Source: Symbiodinium natans (lineage: Eukaryota; Sar; Dinophyceae; Suessiales; Symbiodiniaceae). Taken from it: a DNA stretch of 64,000 nucleotides. The stretch's first letter is position 1; every line of letters starts with the position of its first letter. A program made the position numbers and the translations under genes. A model generated the notes under the pieces. That model did no database searches, was not told the origin of the DNA, and saw only the letters and a program-made list of their open reading frames with translations. Location of the stretch: contig CAJNDS010002814.1 in assembly GCA_905221605.1 (NCBI GenBank), positions 52,501 through 116,500 on the forward strand, given 5' to 3'. Shown here one piece after another: positions 1 through 11,560 of this stretch.

Positions 1-90
1 GGGGCCCACTGGGGAAAGCACCTTCCCTCACCCGATCCACCCCCCCCCACGCGCCCGCGCACCTTTTGAGTCTGGCGACCAAGGTTACCG

Positions 91-187
91 GAAGCTCAAG
101 GGCATCTTGAAGGTGATTGACAGCCATCTGGCAGCCACCGCAAGCGCATCCCCGCAGCAAGACAGCTTTCCACCAGGGGGGTTCCCG
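91..187 (+). repeat. Dispersed direct repeat, copy 1
   Basis: A segment of about 97 bp starting GAAGCTCAAGGGCATCTT and ending TTCCCG recurs in diverged form at 855-946 in the same orientation. No reading frame is shared convincingly. The rest of 1-1080 holds no gene I recognise; short open frames there have no recognisable domain. Confidence 0.6.
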
Positions 188-854
188 GCAGCTGTCCGGA
201 GGAGATGCTAAGAGCGATGGCCGTGCGCTGGCCCAATTTGGGCAGAATCACGGCATGACGCATTGAAAGGAAACGCAGTGTCTCTGAGGCTTCATCTTAA
301 GAGGCTTCTGAGGTGCCTGAACGGGCGGGGGGGTTCACACTGCGTTCCCGGTTTGGGCATCACGGTCAGGGCTCTAGGGTTTTGGGGACTTCTCGCTGGC
401 AAGCCGTCGACCTCTAGCACCACGCCCTCCTTCAATCCGAAAGACCTCTCCATCCCAATCATCCCAGCATTGAGAAATCCCCCTCGGCACAAGCATGCTC
501 GGGGCGCCAAGAGTCAAGAGTCCTGTTGGTCTCGTAGAACACTACGCAGAAAAAACCCCTTCGCACCCCTTGCAGGAGGGCAAAAACACTACTAGTTACT
601 TACTAGAGCGACAAGGGGGCGCCTCCCACCGTTCTTATTGGGCTTATGGCCCGGTCGATGGAATGCTGAGGGTTCAGGAAGTGACTCAGCGAGACGGGAG
701 GGCTCGTGCGCATCTGAGCCCTTGCCTCAGGACAACCGAAGCTTCGCATCTGGTCCTTTGGGGGCTCCTTTCCCCTTTCTTGTCAGTTTGTTCTTTCCAG
801 AGGCATGGGCGTGAGGGCCAAGGTCACTTAAAAGGAATCGACCAATCTTTGGAG

Positions 855-946
855 GAAGCTCAAGGGCATCTTAAGGGTGATTGACAGCCACATGGCCACC
901 GCAAGCACATCTCCGCCGCAAGACAGCTTTCCATCAAGGGTTCCCG
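855..946 (+). repeat. Dispersed direct repeat, copy 2
   Basis: Second copy of the 91-187 segment, about 760 bp downstream. It shares GAAGCTCAAGGGCATCTT, the GTGATTGACAGCCA block, a CAAGACAGCTTTCCA block and the terminal TTCCCG, with scattered substitutions and small indels. Confidence 0.6.
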
Positions 947-963
947 ATTCCTCCGCTTTACAC

Positions 964-1060
964 TAGAGCTGACTACAGCAACAAAAGTGGCTGCCCTCGA
1001 ACGGTGCCCCGAAGCGGTGGCTGCGCTTTGCGAACTGACAGAGTCAGTTGAAGGTTTCGG
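964..1060 (+). other. Coding-like island, unassigned
   Basis: The plus frame is open with a protein-like composition (…KVAALERCPEAVAALCELTE…) between anonymous flanks. It could be a small exon of a plus-strand gene. The minus frame is also open, and no homology was recognised, so this is only a pointer. Confidence 0.2.
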
Positions 1061-1084
1061 GCGGGTTTAGGGGCTGAAGGTCCT

Positions 1085-2816
1085 CGGGACGGGCCTCTAA
1101 ACCCCCATCAGCCTCCGGCCAAAACACGTCGTGGCCCGAATGGGTGGTGGCCACAAAGCCGGTTCCGAAGGCCGTCATGTCCCGCACTTGGGTCCTTGGC
1201 AGCTTCTAGCTTGAAGGGCTTCCAGGCCTTGGAAAGCCTTCAGGTGTTTTGAGGGTACAGTCATGTCCAGTCTTTATGGGTTCATAGAACTTTTTCATCG
1301 GGTTCAGAGCACCCTTCAAGAGAAACACGGAGAGAGAAACTGGAGGCCGAGAGACACCCATCGGTGAGGTCCCGGCGGGCCTCCCCAGGACACCACGGTG
1401 CAATCTGTGCGCAGCGCCGCAAAGGCCGTCGGGGAGGCGGCCAGCTTCACCACGCTGGTCAACCAAGGTTGAACCTTCCGGCAGTCACCACCGTAGTCCT
1501 GTGAACCCCAGACCACCACCGACATGTCCGAGCGCAAGGCTGCAAAGGCATGTTCGGAAGCCTCGAGTTGGACCACCCCTTGCCCTCCTTGCGGCCAGTC
1601 GAAGACGCGGTCTGCAAAGAAGCAGACCGAGCCCGTGTGCGTCCGCGCCGCGAAGTGGTGGTCGTGCACACCCTTGACCTCCTTCACGTTGCTCAGCGGA
1701 AGCACTCCGTCCATGACATAGTCCCCCCATCTCCCTCGGTTTCCCCATATCACGACCTGCCTCTCACTCGTGATCGCAGCGAACCCTGATTCGCAGCCCA
1801 CGATCTGCATCACCCTCCTGGAACCCTCCGGCCTCAGGAGGTGCTCCACGGCTCCACAGTCGCCCCCTTCGCCCCGATCTCCCCAGCACACCACGGTAGA
1901 GTCCTTCATCAGCGCCGCGAACGCCATGTCGGTGGCTGCGACGCTCTGCACCTCCCATAGCTCTTTGGGAATGTGCCGACTAAGGCTATCAGGATCGTCA
2001 CCGCCCCAGGTCACCAGCCCTCCGTCGTCCCGCACGGCCGCAAAGGACGACAAGGTCGCGACAATGTCCCTCACGTCACGAAGATGATGCTGCACTTGGC
2101 TGCAATCCCCGCCCAAGGTTGGGGATCCTCCACAACGCACGGAACCATTGCCGCCCAGCCACGCCAGGGCCCGATTGCAGGAGCCGCGGGTTTGCACCAG
2201 CCGGTCCTTCTTGACGATCACTGCTTGGATTGAGGCGCCGTCCTCCAAGTTCTGCTGGAAAGGGCTACGCTTAGGGCTGAAACTGCCTTTCGGGGAACAT
2301 GCGTTTCTTAGGGAGGTTGGAGTTTGTTTAGGGTACCCACAAAAGGGACTGTAGTGTTGAACAGCCCCCCCCCCCCTGGGAGTCCTGCAGGTTTGCTTCC
2401 GCAATAGTGCTGGAGGGCTTGAGGCCTTGAAGGGCGTCGGAAATAAGCCAGCCCAGCCGATCCCCGCAGGACACTTTGCCAGCGACCCGAAAGGAGTAAT
2501 CGGCCTCCAGGGATGAACACATTAGGGCGTGGGGGTTGGGGTTCTTAACGGCTTGAAGGGTTTCAGGGTTTGAGGGCCCCCGCCCTGTGGGGTTAAAAGG
2601 TTTAGGGTTTTAGGGTTCAGGGCCTACAGGACTCGTGTGGTCACCTCAGAAAAGGGCGCCCTGCCATTCTCCACTTGGAGGTTCCGGAATCCGTTGGGGT
2701 TGCGAAAGTTCAACCCCTGGTGCCTCCTGCGCCAGCGTCGTGAGCGTAGTCTCTGGGAGGACGTCGCCTTGAACTTCGTCGCCGCTCATCAGCACCACAC
2801 GGACTCGTTGCGTCAT
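1085..2816 (-). CDS. RCC1/HERC-like beta-propeller repeat protein, multi-exon
   Basis: The main exon (about 2261-1370) encodes six repeats of about 40 residues, each built as FAA(L/V/I)..d..VV.WG followed by GGDC..V, the RCC1/HERC-type blade pattern abundant in dinoflagellate proteomes. A further blade-like exon (VRDMTAFGTGFVATTHSG…) lies at about 1200-1085. Upstream, a likely first exon starts with ATG at 2816 (MTQRVRVVLMSGDEVQGDV…) and looks like the ubiquitin-like N-terminus often fused to these repeats. A middle exon near 2520-2390 ends …STIAEANLQ. Joining AACCTGCAG to GACGGCGCC restores an 'L-x-D-G-A' run, with AG|GAC at both borders. RCC1 family members act as exchange factors or, in HERC proteins, as ubiquitin-ligase scaffolds; no HECT domain is visible, so the role here is unknown. 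Exon borders are inferred. The open frame extending to 2404 probably includes intron sequence. Confidence 0.7.
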
Positions 2817-3240
2817 GAGATCAGCAAAGACACCAAAGGCTTGAACTGCTGCCTGTGACTACGGAGGTCTTGACAACTACAACATGAGCTGCGATCCGGA
2901 AGCGGCCCGACAAAAATCGTGGACTGCAAGGGTTCAGGGTTCGGGTCTACTGCCATGGGCGCACGCACACACAATGGAAGGTCCACGCGTGACTCATCCA
3001 AAAGCATGGAGGGACACTTAGGATCCGCCGGCATGACTGCACTGTCAAGGAGTAGCAGCAACAACAAAAGCATGATTCTGATGGTCATACCTTTTCATCA
3101 AACACTCAAGCAGCGAACAAGGGACAACTCAGAACGAACATGCAGGACGCAGGTTTGCCATCCCGAAATGGACTCCTTTAGTTCTTTGAATCATGATCTC
3201 CAACAGGGTTCTCTCGTTCTAAGCCTCCAGAGACCTCTGC
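2817..3240. other. 5' flank of the RCC1-like gene, no gene recognised
   Basis: About 420 bp upstream of the presumed start codon of the minus-strand RCC1-like gene. Open frames on both strands are short and of low complexity (a poly-leucine run on the minus strand comes from a CAA/AGC-rich stretch). No motif identified. Confidence 0.4.
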
Positions 3241-3500
3241 TCCATAAACTCTAAACCCTAAACCCTAAACCCCGAAAACTTCGAGGCCTCCATAGGCCGG
3301 ACGCCAGAGGCGCGACTCCTCAGGGGTTGCCGCTGGCAGGCTCTTAGGCCATGGTCTCACGGAAGAAGGGCGGTTTAGGGTTTAGGGTTTAGGGTTTAGG
3401 GTTTAGGGTTTAGGGTTTAGGGTTTAGGGTTTAGGGTTTAGGGTTTAGGGTTTAGGGTTTGGGGTTTGGGGTTTGGGGTTTAGGGTTTAGGGTTTAGGGT
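3241..3500. repeat. Telomere-like repeats, both orientations
   Basis: A short CCCTAAA run (3252-3272) is followed by anonymous DNA and then about 130 bp of nearly perfect TTTAGGG (3371-3500), including three TTTGGGG variants near 3461-3480. The array ends exactly where the 133-bp repeat of the neighbouring element begins at 3501. Confidence 0.95.
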
Positions 3501-3633
3501 ACGGGGGCAACCGAAAGGGGAAAAAGAAGAATCTCAACCCTTGGCTGCCTAAATGAACTCCCTGAACCGAAGAACACAACACAGATCCAAACAAGAGCAC
3601 CCGAAGGAGGGAGGGGGATATCCTTACCAAGGT
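3501..3633 (-). repeat. Downstream 133-bp terminal direct repeat
   Basis: Identical to 10831-10963 over all 133 positions. Its outer edge directly abuts a TTTAGGG array (…3500). Its inner edge lies about 75 bp from a relict spliced leader. The repeat contains GGTAAG, a possible splice donor, near its start on the minus strand. Confidence 0.85.
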
Positions 3634-3707
3634 AACCAGACACCAACCCCAACCCCAAACCCCAGGGCACTGCTTTTCGCTTTGAACAGCCGTTGTTAGT
3701 GGCCATT

Positions 3708-3721
3708 CTTGAGCCAAAATG
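3708..3721 (-). other. Relict dinoflagellate spliced leader (3' part)
   Basis: The minus strand reads CATTTTGGCTCAAG, an exact match to the last 14 nt of the conserved 22-nt dinoflagellate spliced leader; the preceding 8 nt match at 3 positions. It is followed directly by AATGGCCACTAAC, so an ATG comes one base after the leader, as expected when a trans-spliced mRNA has been reverse-transcribed and reinserted. The downstream frame (MATNNGCSKRKAVPWG…) runs into the 133-bp repeat. Confidence 0.7.
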
Positions 3722-3861
3722 TACATGGGTGTCTTCCCCTTTCAAACCTGCACACTCCCCCTGTCCTGAGCTTTCCTCAGGACACCATTGGAGGTGCAGG
3801 CTCCTTTTCTTTCTGGCCAAAAACTGTCTTCTAAACATATGTTTAACGTCCAATAGACGGG

Positions 3862-3876
3862 CCGTAGCCATTGGCT
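3862..3876 (+). other. Possible second spliced-leader relict
   Basis: The plus strand reads CCGTAGCCATTGGCT: 11 nt identical to the 5' half of the dinoflagellate leader (CCGTAGCCATT), then GGCT after loss of two T. It lies 140 bp from, and on the opposite strand to, the relict at 3708-3721. Chance similarity is possible. Confidence 0.4.
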
Positions 3877-4141
3877 TGCAAACAATGGTTTAACGTCATC
3901 CAGGACGAGTGAACTAAATCACCTGTCTTGAAGACCTTTTTCGTCTTCTTCACCACAAACCATGGTCTTCACTACCCTACGGGTCATACATTCTCTACCA
4001 TCAGGGATTTCCTTACCCTTAATGGCAAAAACCCTAACCCTTTCAGCTCGACGCATTGGTCTTTCCTCCAAACATTCTGCAAATCGTCACCATATCTTTG
4101 GAAAAGGATTCATCCTTTTGTATCCCATCCTTGAAAACCAG

Positions 4142-7100
4142 TCACTTCTTCACCTCCCGACCAGCTTCGCAGATTCGATGTAGCTGCACCAAGATGCTCT
4201 CAAGATCCTCGACCTGAACCAACGGATCGTTCAAGCACCGCTGAATAGAGGATACCAATCCTTCTCGCCGTGCTTCTTCTATCGCTCTACACGATGTGGT
4301 CACCTGTGTCGTTGTGGCAACCGACTCCGATGCAGCGGGAACAGAAGCTTGTCCCTTCTTTCCGGACTCTCCTCCTTCTTCTGGCGCTACATCCCTTCTC
4401 TTGGGACTTGATGCCTTCTCCTTCCTTGTGACCTATTTGCAGAAACACCAAGTTTTGACCGCGTCCGATGAGAAGACTTCTCCGCCTTGGGAATTGCCAC
4501 CTTTTTTGACGACAAGCCCACTTCCCCACGATCCACATTGATTGGCCTTTTCTTAGGCTTTGGGGCAAGCACGGTATATTCTGGCACGACCTCCTCAACT
4601 GCAGGCTCATCAGCTGACTCTTTCTCCAATGGCCTTTTCTTATCACCTTTGGGGTCGCCTTCACCCTCCAGCTGAGCTTTTTCGTACCATATCCTCAATT
4701 CATTTGTCCACTCTTCCACCTCTGCCAGCGGAATATCACAGGATCTGACCACCTCGTACAATTCCAGCGTATATAACATCTTATCCGTCCATGAAAGCCA
4801 CTCCTCATTTTTCTGATCCTCGTCAGTACTCCTCAAAAGCTTGAAGATTGGCTCGCCTTCCCAGCGATCGACGTCATCCCTCCCACCAGACATGTACGAC
4901 ACCGCTTCGGCAAGTAGGTTGCTTTTTTCTGTCTCTTCGTCATAAACCATCTCATCCTGCAAATCCTCCCCTCTTTCAGGAGAAAACCTCTTTCCACCAT
5001 CGCCCTTCCTTGGACGATCCCTTGGCGGTGTAGCAGGCGACCTTGGCCTCTCATCGCGTCCAACATGCTCAAAGACGCATTGATTACCTCGCTTGCATTT
5101 TCCAGTTTGAAAAAACTGAATACATTTCACACCAGTCGCATCGCGCGCGTATTTGCAATCTTTACCAGCATGACACCCTCGTCCATCCACATCGTACCTA
5201 CACCAGTACGAAGCTAACACCACATCCTCATTGGAATGAATAAATTTGCAGTTCTCACCAAACTTGCAGCGATCGTTCCCTTTGTTAAACCAATAGCAGA
5301 TACCTTGCCTCCTTTTTGACAGGCGTTCTGCTTCAAGACGGTCCATCGAACGATCCCGCTCTACATGGACATTGCCATGACTTGGAGAACTACCTTCTTC
5401 ACCCAAGGTGCTAGTTGTGGATGCTTCAGTGGAACTTCCTGGAAAACCTTTCTGATGCTCACGCAATCCCATGATTGGTTTTCCCCTGACTCCTGAGCCA
5501 AATACAACCAAACCATGTTTTTTGGGCATCTTCAGGGAGGTCTTCCTTACTCCAGAGTTCCACACCCGATTAGCTGGAATAGTTGTTCCAACAACCTGAC
5601 TTCCAAATCTTCCAGCACGACACAACTTCCTTTGACCAGCCCTAAACCCTTTCCACCGAAGAGCTCTCAGGACTTTAGAGGCAGTTACGTTTTCCACCTC
5701 AACCTCTTCCAACTGTCCCTCACTTTCTGGAACAAACCCATCCAACTCACTCATATCTGAAGACATTTCCAACTTTTCTACCACCGCGTGATCGAGGTGA
5801 TCTTCAGAAATCCAGGGCAAGTCCCCCTTTGAGGAAGTTGAACCATCACCATTTGTTGGTCCCTCGCCAGGATAATCCTTTGTGCCGTCAAAGATCCTCC
5901 CAGATGAACGGTCTTGGATCGAAAATTCCCAATTGGGAACAACCCTAGAACACAAGTTCCACAAGAGCATTCTTGTGCCAGACAGTCTCGACGTGCCACC
6001 GGTCGTCTCATCCTCCGGAGAAACCTCTGGCGCTTTGCCATCAAGTCCAGTGCCACCTGTCGTCACACCTCCAGCATCTTCTATAGGAAGAGGAGTTTCA
6101 CTACTCCCTTGTCCAAAAACCGTTTCTGGCTGTCCAGGGACCTCCAACACCATCCCTGACGCATCCACCTCCTCATCATCATCCTCCATTCGTTTCCAGA
6201 GCTCCTCCAGTTCATCAGCACATGTGGCCGCTTGAAGGAATTCTATCAACCGATGCCTTCCATCTTGCCAGAGAAATTCCGTATTTACCACAGTCGCTTG
6301 GCCACCAAGGACAATGAACGGATGCACCAGTTTTGCTACCCAAGCCATCAACCCCACATGGACTTTGATTTCCGGCACTCGGTTCCAATCGAAAGCTATT
6401 GCTTCCATTGCAGTTCCAAAGGTATTTGTGCACCGGAACTCATGCTCTAGACCTGGCGATAGCAATACTCCCATAACAGAGAGCGGATAATTCCCCACTG
6501 CCGGCAAGCACGGATCGTCATGAAACGGATGATGTAATTCACCGTAATAACCTTGATCCCTCCTTTGAAGAAGGAGTTTCCCAGTTTCCAACCGGGCATT
6601 CATTTCCTCCACCTGAATCATTTCAGCACATATGTTTCGCGCTAACGACGCTATTGCGCCCCACACCGCACGATCTGCCAAACCACGGCGCATAACCCAT
6701 TCAGTCGTTGGCGACTGTATCAACACTCGAGGATCATACGAAGTCAGCAGTGCTGTATTTTTCACCGTCGAAGGACTTGTGCTTTCCACCAGCGCGAGGT
6801 TCAACTCCCCCTCGCCCGAGCCACCCGTAGACGTACTGATGACCAAATTCCGGTCCATCTTATTCGATCCTTTCGGACAGTCCTTCTTCTGAACCGGTAT
6901 CCTGCCTTCGGAGACCTTCCAATAGATCCTCTGGGGAACGCCCTTTGACAACGACAGGTTCCCATCCCTGCTCGTTTCGGCGCTACCACATCGTTCCAAT
7001 TGATCAGCATGAAGAACATTGCTCCTATCTTCACCCACCTGTTGCCCAGTCTCATCGCCAGAAATGTGTACTGCTCCCTCTAACGCCGTCCCCTGTCCAG

Positions 7101-10100
7101 CATCATTTTGCCCAGGTCGAACTTTAGCGCTTTCAGACACATTCTCCTGTCCAGCAATACCTTGCCCAGGTAGCACCTCATCTTTGGAGCCCACCGCCAG
7201 CGAACCACGAATAACAGAACCATCCACGGTCCCATTAGAGACTGCCACATTTTGTTGCGAAGACGCTGACATCGAAAAATCTGAAAAACCTTGGCAGGTC
7301 TCCCCCCGCGACGCTTTGTAGCGCTTTTCGCCAAGCGCAGCTGATTTTTTATGCCCGTCATTGGAGCTGCGGTCTGGTATCTCGTCTCCTCTGTCTTGCG
7401 CATATCTCACTTGGTTTGCAACATGCACCAAGTAACGCAACCGAGCCAGTCGATCAGGAGACATTTCGTCGTGGGAAAATCTGCAGCCAGATCTCACACG
7501 ACACCTCCCTTTGAGGTAAAAGTCATAACAGACATTGTGGAATCCTTCATCCCTGATGGCTTTTCGGGAAGCATTGTCCCAGGATTTGCCGGCCTCACGA
7601 GTCCCTTCTAGGACAGCCTTGTCATCATGGACAAACTTGCAGGCAAGTCCATATTTGCAACCATCATAATTCGCCCCATAATACAGACACAGCTGTTTCT
7701 TTGACTCCACCAATGTAGGCCCACCCTTTGACGCACCCTTGCCAAAATTGAACTTGGCACGGAAGGCTGCATCCTCCCGTTCCTCTTGTGCATCGTCCAC
7801 AACTCCTTCATCAGTCGGAGGGCCACCAATGTCCCCATCCTCATCTCCAGCATTATTGCTGGTCTCCGATTCAGCTGGACCTCTCGCTGGCCACCCTTCA
7901 CCATAGCGACGATGCTCATAGGTACACTCGTCTCCATTGCGACAGGCCCCTTGATTATAGAACCTGCACAGTTTGGTATACCCTTTCGACAAAGGTTTTG
8001 GCGTCAGGTAAACCTTTTTAACCTTTGAGGGATCCAAATAATCCTCTCTTGGCCTTCCCTCACTCTGCCGCATAGCTTCAATCATGTCATCCGTCTCCTG
8101 CAAAAACTTCTGTGAATCCAACCACAGTTCGTACCAAAACTCATCATCCCCTTTGTCCAGTATCTTTGCAACCGCCTCACCTGTAGCCGCCTCGCTGTAC
8201 ATCCTTTTTTGGCGTGCCAGGTCGAATAGGGCGTTGTGATACTGATCCCGGGAGTAACTCCCTTTTCTCCATCCTGCATCTTCTTGACCACTGGGTGTCC
8301 ACCCCTCATCCAGCAACACACGAGCTTCATTTTCATCAGCGCAGAGTCTGCCACCAGCTCTTTCACTTCTTCCAGGCGGCGATCTAGCAACATCCCAGTG
8401 ATCTTGCCCAGATATTCCTTATGTGCTGGTGCGTCACCAAGAAGCACTCTATAAATCCTTTCACCGCAGAGCTGCTTCTGAACGCCTTCCTCCCAGTCTT
8501 CAGCAAATACCCATTCATTGGCAGACCACCCATAACATTGCCACTCCTCCTCCTCCCAGCTCCATTGACCGTTGAAGGAGTTTTGGTCCCATTGACCAGC
8601 GTACCAGGAATCTTGCCACCACTTACCCGGACTGCTATATTTCCATTTGCGCAGTTCCGTGGAAGAGACCTCATTCTCATCGTCTTCCAGCTCCAGGTAG
8701 GTGTCCATGATCAAGGTACCATCTTCTTTTACTTCTTGCACCACCGCTTGGACCATATCACCGATCCAAAACTGACTTGCATCTTTCCCTTTCACAGGAA
8801 TCAGCACATCCAGATCCTCATAATCCAGATAAACTCCCTCCGCAGTGATGCGAACAACAGTTCCTTCGAGCCTATCTCCTTTCTGATAGCCGCGCTTGCC
8901 ATGTGAAGCGGGGAGTACCTCATTGGGTACTTCACTTTTCTTCTCTACAGAGGCTGGCATACTTTCTTCAACTCCTTGTACACCCCCTGCTTCCACCATA
9001 TCTTCATCTTTGGCCAACGGCTCCGCCTCCCCTGTTGTAGTCTGCTGTCGACTTCCAGCAAACCACCAGTCGGCGCAATCTCCATTTCCTTGAAGGGACC
9101 TCCTTCCACTGGGTCCGTTGATTGATCATCTACAGCAGGCATACTTTCTTCCACTGTAGGATCCTTTGGCTCCATGGTTACCAAAGGATAATCACCACCA
9201 TCGGTCACAGCTGCTCCATTGGCCCCGGTGTGACCTACATCACTTCGTTCCACGCCACCAACGTCAGGCTGCACTGGTGCGTCCACCTGTGAACCTCCAT
9301 CGCTGGCTACTACGGAGACCTGCGCCCCATTGTTGCAGTCACCCGGAACATGAAACCCCATGCACCTCAACCCGTGCCTCCTCTGCACTCCAGGTTATCT
9401 CTTGCGCATTAGCCCACACCACATTGGCGCTCCAGGCTCCTGCCTCTTCCCGCTTGTCAGGCAGATCAACAGTATTCTCAGCTACTCCAGAAGACTCACC
9501 TTTTTCTTGGACAGTGGGTCCATTGGCAGTAAATGAGGAACCTCCATCAACCGGCACATCCAGCGTTTTGTTCCCAATTTCTTTTCCAGGAATAACCTCC
9601 TGACTGCCAGACGCTCCATCCACCACCAACTCTTCCGCAGCTGAAATACCACTCCCTTCCACATTGGGAATCATCTTGTCCGGCCGTTGCGTCACCCTCA
9701 GAAAGCGCTTTGCCCTTTTCCTGATCCAGGTGCTCTCCAGCCATATTCATCTGCAATCCACAAATTTCATCTTCCTCAGGAGAACCCGAGGTCCCAGGAG
9801 CTTCACCACCGCTTAGACCGCTATCCCCAACGATAGAGGAAAATTCCCTTTCTACAGCACCATTTACACTACCCTGAGAAGCCTTGACAGACTCAGATGA
9901 GGACCTCGGCGTCATAGAACCCAGTTCAGGCATTGGGACAGAAACCTTGTGTTTCCTTTTTCTTTTGCCGAAACAGTATCCTTCTCATCCGCTGTCACCT
10001 TTTCAGCAGTGTTCTCGAACCCTTCCGGGCATTCCCACTGAGTCCTCCCAGTGACGATGTCGTAGTAGTACGGCCGACCCATCGAAAAATGCATCTCCCA

Positions 10101-10797
10101 GACGGCGTCAATCTTAGGCGCCTCACTTCCCTTCAGGAAAGTGTCCGAAGCCAGCTGTAACTGCTCCAGTTGAGCCTGTTCTTCTTCATGCTCCTCCTGG
10201 ATAACGGCTTCCAGCTCCAGAATCTCTTCAGGATGCATCTCAGCAACTTCCGAAAGTCCCTTCGACGCTTTGTCTTCAGAACCCATTGCAGAAATAAGGT
10301 CAACACCACCACCACCACTTGGTTCGTCAGTGATTTTGCTCTTGCTTTTTTCTAACAAAACCACCTCGCCACTCAGCTCAGTCTGAATTTCTTGACTGAC
10401 CATTCTTTGACTTGAAGACGAAGACGACGCCTGAAAACCATGCCTCATCATCAAACGCAATACGGTCGCTTCTAACACATGGTCCATACCACCAGCTTCA
10501 TCCCAGGGCCTCTTTTCTCCAGCCCTTGGTGGCACAGAAAAGGCTTGTCCTTCACCTTCACCATTGTCAATTCTGTCCACATTGGGACCCATACCCTCAT
10601 TGGGGCTTCCAGCAATCATTGATCTTCCCAGCTGTTTCTCCAGCACCAGGCACCGTTGCTTCTAGCACCACTTCTTGAGCAGGAAAACCAGTTGCACCAA
10701 TTTCAGCTCCACCATTGTCAGCGGCATTCGCAGGGGTTTGGAGCCATTGCTTGGATGAAGACATTGCTTCTTTAAACCAAGCCCTGAACGAAAACAA
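4142..10797 (-). pseudogene. Large WW / S1-like / multi-CCCH zinc-finger protein, frameshifted
   Basis: Reading begins at ATG 10797 (MFSFRAWFKEAMSSSKQW…) and can be followed to a stop at 4144-4142. The frame changes near 10640, 9960, 9690, 9354, 9030, 8320 and 4430; at least two shifts (9960, 9354) sit in homopolymers. In order: acidic, glutamine/glutamate-rich N-terminus; a WW domain near 10110-10020 (W…YYYD..TGRTQWECP); a basic KRKRKHK stretch; long low-complexity linkers; an S1/OB-like segment near 8890-8700 (GDRLEGTVVRI…GDMVQAVV); three CCCH fingers near 7970, 7690 and 7530 (C-x7..9-C-x5-C-x3-H); an unknown globular region; and three more CCCH motifs at 5300-5060, the middle one with Arg replacing His. 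The uninterrupted segment 8319-4387 alone is 1310 codons. CCCH, WW and S1 domains suggest RNA binding. I do not recognise the whole protein; a Gag-like role is possible. Frameshifts may be decay or assembly indels. Confidence 0.75.
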
Positions 10798-10830
10798 CTT
10801 ACCGCAGGGAACCGTTTGGGCTCACAACCT

Positions 10831-10963
10831 ACGGGGGCAACCGAAAGGGGAAAAAGAAGAATCTCAACCCTTGGCTGCCTAAATGAACTCCCTGAACCGA
10901 AGAACACAACACAGATCCAAACAAGAGCACCCGAAGGAGGGAGGGGGATATCCTTACCAAGGT
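10831..10963 (-). repeat. Upstream 133-bp terminal direct repeat
   Basis: Identical base for base to 3501-3633. Read on the minus strand it starts ACCTTGGTAAGGATATCC and ends GGTTGCCCCCGT. It lies 33 bp before the presumed start codon of the CCCH gene (10797) and so sits where a 5' LTR or promoter would be. Its outer flank (10964 onward) is degenerate G-rich heptamer DNA. Confidence 0.85.
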
Positions 10964-11560
10964 GCTTTGGGGTTCATAGGGTTCATGGGTTTGGCAGGGT
11001 TGATGGGGTGTTTAGGGTTGATGAGGAGTTTAGAGGGGTTGGTAGGCTTTATGGAGTTTGTGGGGTTTGCAAGGTTCTGGGGTTTCTAGGGCTTGTCGGA
11101 GATGATGGGGGCTGGGGTAAAGGGTTTACGGCGCTTAGGGGGTTTACGTCAGGGTCGTGGGTAGATGTGAGGCTTGATGTGACCACTGCCTTGAGTGCTT
11201 TCAAAATCTCTCAGGAGACTCTCACAGGTCCTTGTTTCTGCACCACGTTTGCCAGGACTGCACTTGAAAGTCATACTAAGCCGCAGTGTTGGCACACCTT
11301 CAAAAGCCAGCTGGAGGACTCTGTTCGGCAGTCCTCAAATCTGCCACTCCCAAAGAGTCCAAGACCCCTGTTCTGAATTGAGGAATCTACCTTGCATTGA
11401 CACCCAGGACCCTCATACGAGTTGTGGTATGTTCCTAAACTAAGGGCATTGGTCTCCCTGGGCCAGCTCTGCTAGCAACGGTGCTCAGTGCTCAGACATT
11501 CCACTCGGACAACCGCGGGGTCCAACCTGCATTCCAGATCTTTCCTGTGGGGATGTTGTT
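10964..11560. other. Degenerate G-rich heptamer DNA, then anonymous DNA
   Basis: 10964-11165 is a decayed GGGTTTATGGGGTTT-type stretch related to TTTAGGG. 11166-11560 is anonymous. A minus-strand patch near 11290-11215 contains CQHCG and is open, but no gene is recognised. Confidence 0.4.

Larger units (their letters stand above)
3501..10963 (-). mobile_element. Terminal-direct-repeat element carrying a CCCH/WW/S1 gene
   Basis: Two identical 133-bp direct repeats (3501-3633 and 10831-10963) bracket 7.2 kb in which one strand (minus) is coding almost throughout and from which telomere-like repeats are absent, unlike both flanks. That is the architecture of an LTR element or a retroelement derivative, transcribed right to left. 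No reverse transcriptase, integrase, protease or transposase motif is seen. The repeat lacks TG…CA ends, no tRNA-like primer site follows the upstream repeat, and I find no target-site duplication. It may be a large non-autonomous retrotransposon derivative, an element of an unnamed class, or a host gene caught between duplicated segments. The internal 3' part (3634-4141) is non-coding apart from the spliced-leader relict. Confidence 0.65.

Noticed and set aside
3371-3500. A genuine chromosome end (telomere)
   Set aside because: The array is internal, flanked by genes and an element on both sides, and similar arrays occur throughout the window in both orientations.
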